The position numbers and the translations under genes were made by a program. A stretch of 64,000 nucleotides of DNA from Bradyrhizobium sp. Ce-3 (GTDB lineage Bacteria; Pseudomonadota; Alphaproteobacteria; Rhizobiales; Xanthobacteraceae): the NCBI RefSeq assembly GCF_022835695.1, contig NZ_BQUV01000006.1, positions 372,001 through 436,000 of the forward strand, given 5' to 3'. This document shows, in pieces, positions 62,939 to 64,000 of this stretch. Positions within the stretch are counted from its first letter, which is position 1. Each line of letters starts with the position of its first letter. Below the pieces are notes generated by a model. The model was not told the origin of the DNA and did not search any database. It saw only the letters and a list, made by a program, of their open reading frames with translations.

Positions 62939-63619
62939 ATGGTTCAGTTGCTTGCGTATCGCCGGTCGCTTCGAGTTTTGGCGCTGGCTCTGTGTTCGCT
63001 CACCCTTGCCGTGATCTCCGCCGCTCCGGCGTCGGCCCGTCCGCACCATTCGCGTCACGCGCATTCGGCCCAAGCCGGTCATCAAGCCGGTCATCACGCG
63101 CGCCATTCAGCTCATCGTTACTATCGGCACGCTGCGCGACTGTCGCGCGCCGAGCGCCGCGCACTCGCGCAACCAGGCGGGATCGTCGAGACCAACGCGG
63201 CGCAGTTGCCCGGCAGCGCTGAGGCTGTGCCCAACACCGGCGGCGTCATTGCGGCAGATGGTTTCGGTTCATCGGGCATCGTCGCCACGGCGCGCCGCTA
63301 TCTCGGCGGCGGCAACCCGACCGGCCGCTCCAGCCTGTGGTGCGCGCGCTTCATGAACATGGTGCTGCAGCAGACCGGCCATCGCGGCACCGGCTCCGAC
63401 ATGGCGAGCTCGTTCGCCAGATACGGCACGCGCGTATCCGGGCCGCAGGTCGGCGCCATCGCCGTGATGGGCCGCCGCGGCGGCGGCCATGTCGGGATCA
63501 TCACCGGCGTTGATGCCAAGGGCAATCCGATCATGATCTCGGGCAACAGCAGCCACCGCGTCCGCGAGGTGCCGGTCTCGCGCGGCCGGATCTACGCCTA
63601 TGTGATGCCGTCGAACTGA
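62939..63619 (+). CDS. Secreted CHAP/NlpC-P60-like protein with His-rich segment
   Basis: A 226-residue exported protein. A signal peptide (RVLALALCSLTLAVISAAPA) is followed by a His/Ala-rich low-complexity region (residues 35-66, many His) and a C-terminal domain with a TIGR02594-like peptidase: Cys in SSLWCARFMNMVLQQTG and His in RGGGHVGIITGVD. These features fit a cell-wall amidase or endopeptidase. The His-rich part could bind metal. It is monocistronic. Confidence 0.82.
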   Translation: MVQLLAYRRSLRVLALALCSLTLAVISAAPASARPHHSRHAHSAQAGHQAGHHARHSAHRYYRHAARLSRAERRALAQPGGIVETNAAQLPGSAEAVPNTGGVIAADGFGSSGIVATARRYLGGGNPTGRSSLWCARFMNMVLQQTGHRGTGSDMASSFARYGTRVSGPQVGAIAVMGRRGGGHVGIITGVDAKGNPIMISGNSSHRVREVPVSRGRIYAYVMPSN

Positions 63620-63676
63620 GCCGTCGAAAGCTGGGCAGGGCGCATGTGCGCCTCGCCCAGCCTGCGACGCTAGTGA

Positions 63677-64000
63677 TTATTCGGCGGCAATGGTGTCGCC
63701 GACGGCCGCGCCACCGTCAGAGATGATCTCGGCGTAGATGCCGCATTCGTTGTTGCCGAAGCGCTGCATCAGCGTGTTCGGAACCGAGAGGTCACGCGCG
63801 CCGGTATCGGGATCGACATTGACCGCGGCGCAGCGGGTGATGCGCTTCACCACCTTGGCCCGCGCGCTGCCGATCGCGATGGTCTGGTCGAGCAGGCCGG
63901 CTTCATGCCAGGCCGGCCAGCCCTCGACATAGAGGTTGGCGCGGAAGCGCAAGGGATGCACCGGCGCCTGCACCATCTCCTCGATCGCCCGCAGGCTCGC
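63677..64000 (-). CDS. MOSC-domain protein, 5' end outside window
   Basis: The frame is open to the window edge, so only the C-terminal about 108 residues are seen. VHPLRFRANLYVEGWPAWHE, then ITRCAAVNVDPDTGARD with the conserved Cys, and NTLMQRFGNNECGIYAEI match the MOSC domain of molybdenum-cofactor sulfurase-related proteins and MOSC reductases. The Cys and the preceding FRANL block are the expected cofactor-side motifs. Confidence 0.85.
   Translation of the reverse strand, partial: ASLRAIEEMVQAPVHPLRFRANLYVEGWPAWHEAGLLDQTIAIGSARAKVVKRITRCAAVNVDPDTGARDLSVPNTLMQRFGNNECGIYAEIISDGGAAVGDTIAAE

Overview
The window is high-GC alphaproteobacterial chromosome. The gene content and order match Bradyrhizobium or a close relative: HIG1-type twin-transmembrane protein, PduO-type adenosyltransferase, etfBA and 3-hydroxybutyryl-CoA dehydrogenase; TlpA, argH, lptM and lysA; TIGR02302 protein, cpdR, DUF3426 protein and ftsEX; and a SAM-II riboswitch ahead of metXW. 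The repeated palindromes between genes (flanks reading GTCATTCCGG and CCGGAATGAC) also fit. No rRNA, tRNA or CRISPR array was seen. The assignment rests on recognition, not on a search.

Region 1 (1-3.7 kb) is an accessory, scarred segment. It holds a 5'-truncated protein with a possible PD-(D/E)XK-like C-terminus, an unrecognised 122-residue protein, a ParS/MbcA-type antitoxin with no recognisable toxin beside it, two disrupted genes on the minus strand and two about 54-bp repeats that look like relic insertion-sequence ends. One disrupted gene changes frame exactly at a canonical A AAA AAG slippery heptamer.

Region 2 (3.7-16.6 kb) has an HNH nuclease and a ClC channel. It is followed by a five-gene minus-strand operon (nitronate monooxygenase-like, acyl-CoA synthetase, DUF2855, FAD monooxygenase, NHL-repeat protein) facing a LysR regulator, with a perfect 14-bp palindrome in the divergent gap. 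This looks like a small catabolic operon of unknown substrate. A GH17 membrane glucan enzyme and an AlkA-type glycosylase come next.

Region 3 (16.7-35 kb) is core metabolism: GluQRS, a soluble hybrid histidine kinase with a basic tail, YihY, cobalamin adenosyltransferase, ETF, 3-hydroxybutyryl-CoA dehydrogenase, an aminotransferase/tautomerase operon with a LysR regulator, TlpA, ArgH, LysA, a beta-hydroxyacid dehydrogenase and the TIGR02302 protein.

Region 4 (35-52 kb) contains CpdR and a zinc-ribbon protein, FtsEX, an orphan lipoprotein, YdcF and PlsC, an SDR, an aldehyde dehydrogenase, a redoxin, an RND pump without a local adaptor, an exported TPR-caspase protein, ChaC and a DUF2125 protein.

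Region 5 (52-64 kb) has a porin, a Bug/TctC binding protein, a VOC protein and an aromatic amino-acid operon (chorismate mutase, HisC-type aminotransferase, TyrA). This is divergent from metXW, which is controlled by a SAM-II riboswitch with a built-in terminator. An alpha/beta hydrolase, a His-rich CHAP-like secreted protein and the end of a MOSC protein close the window.
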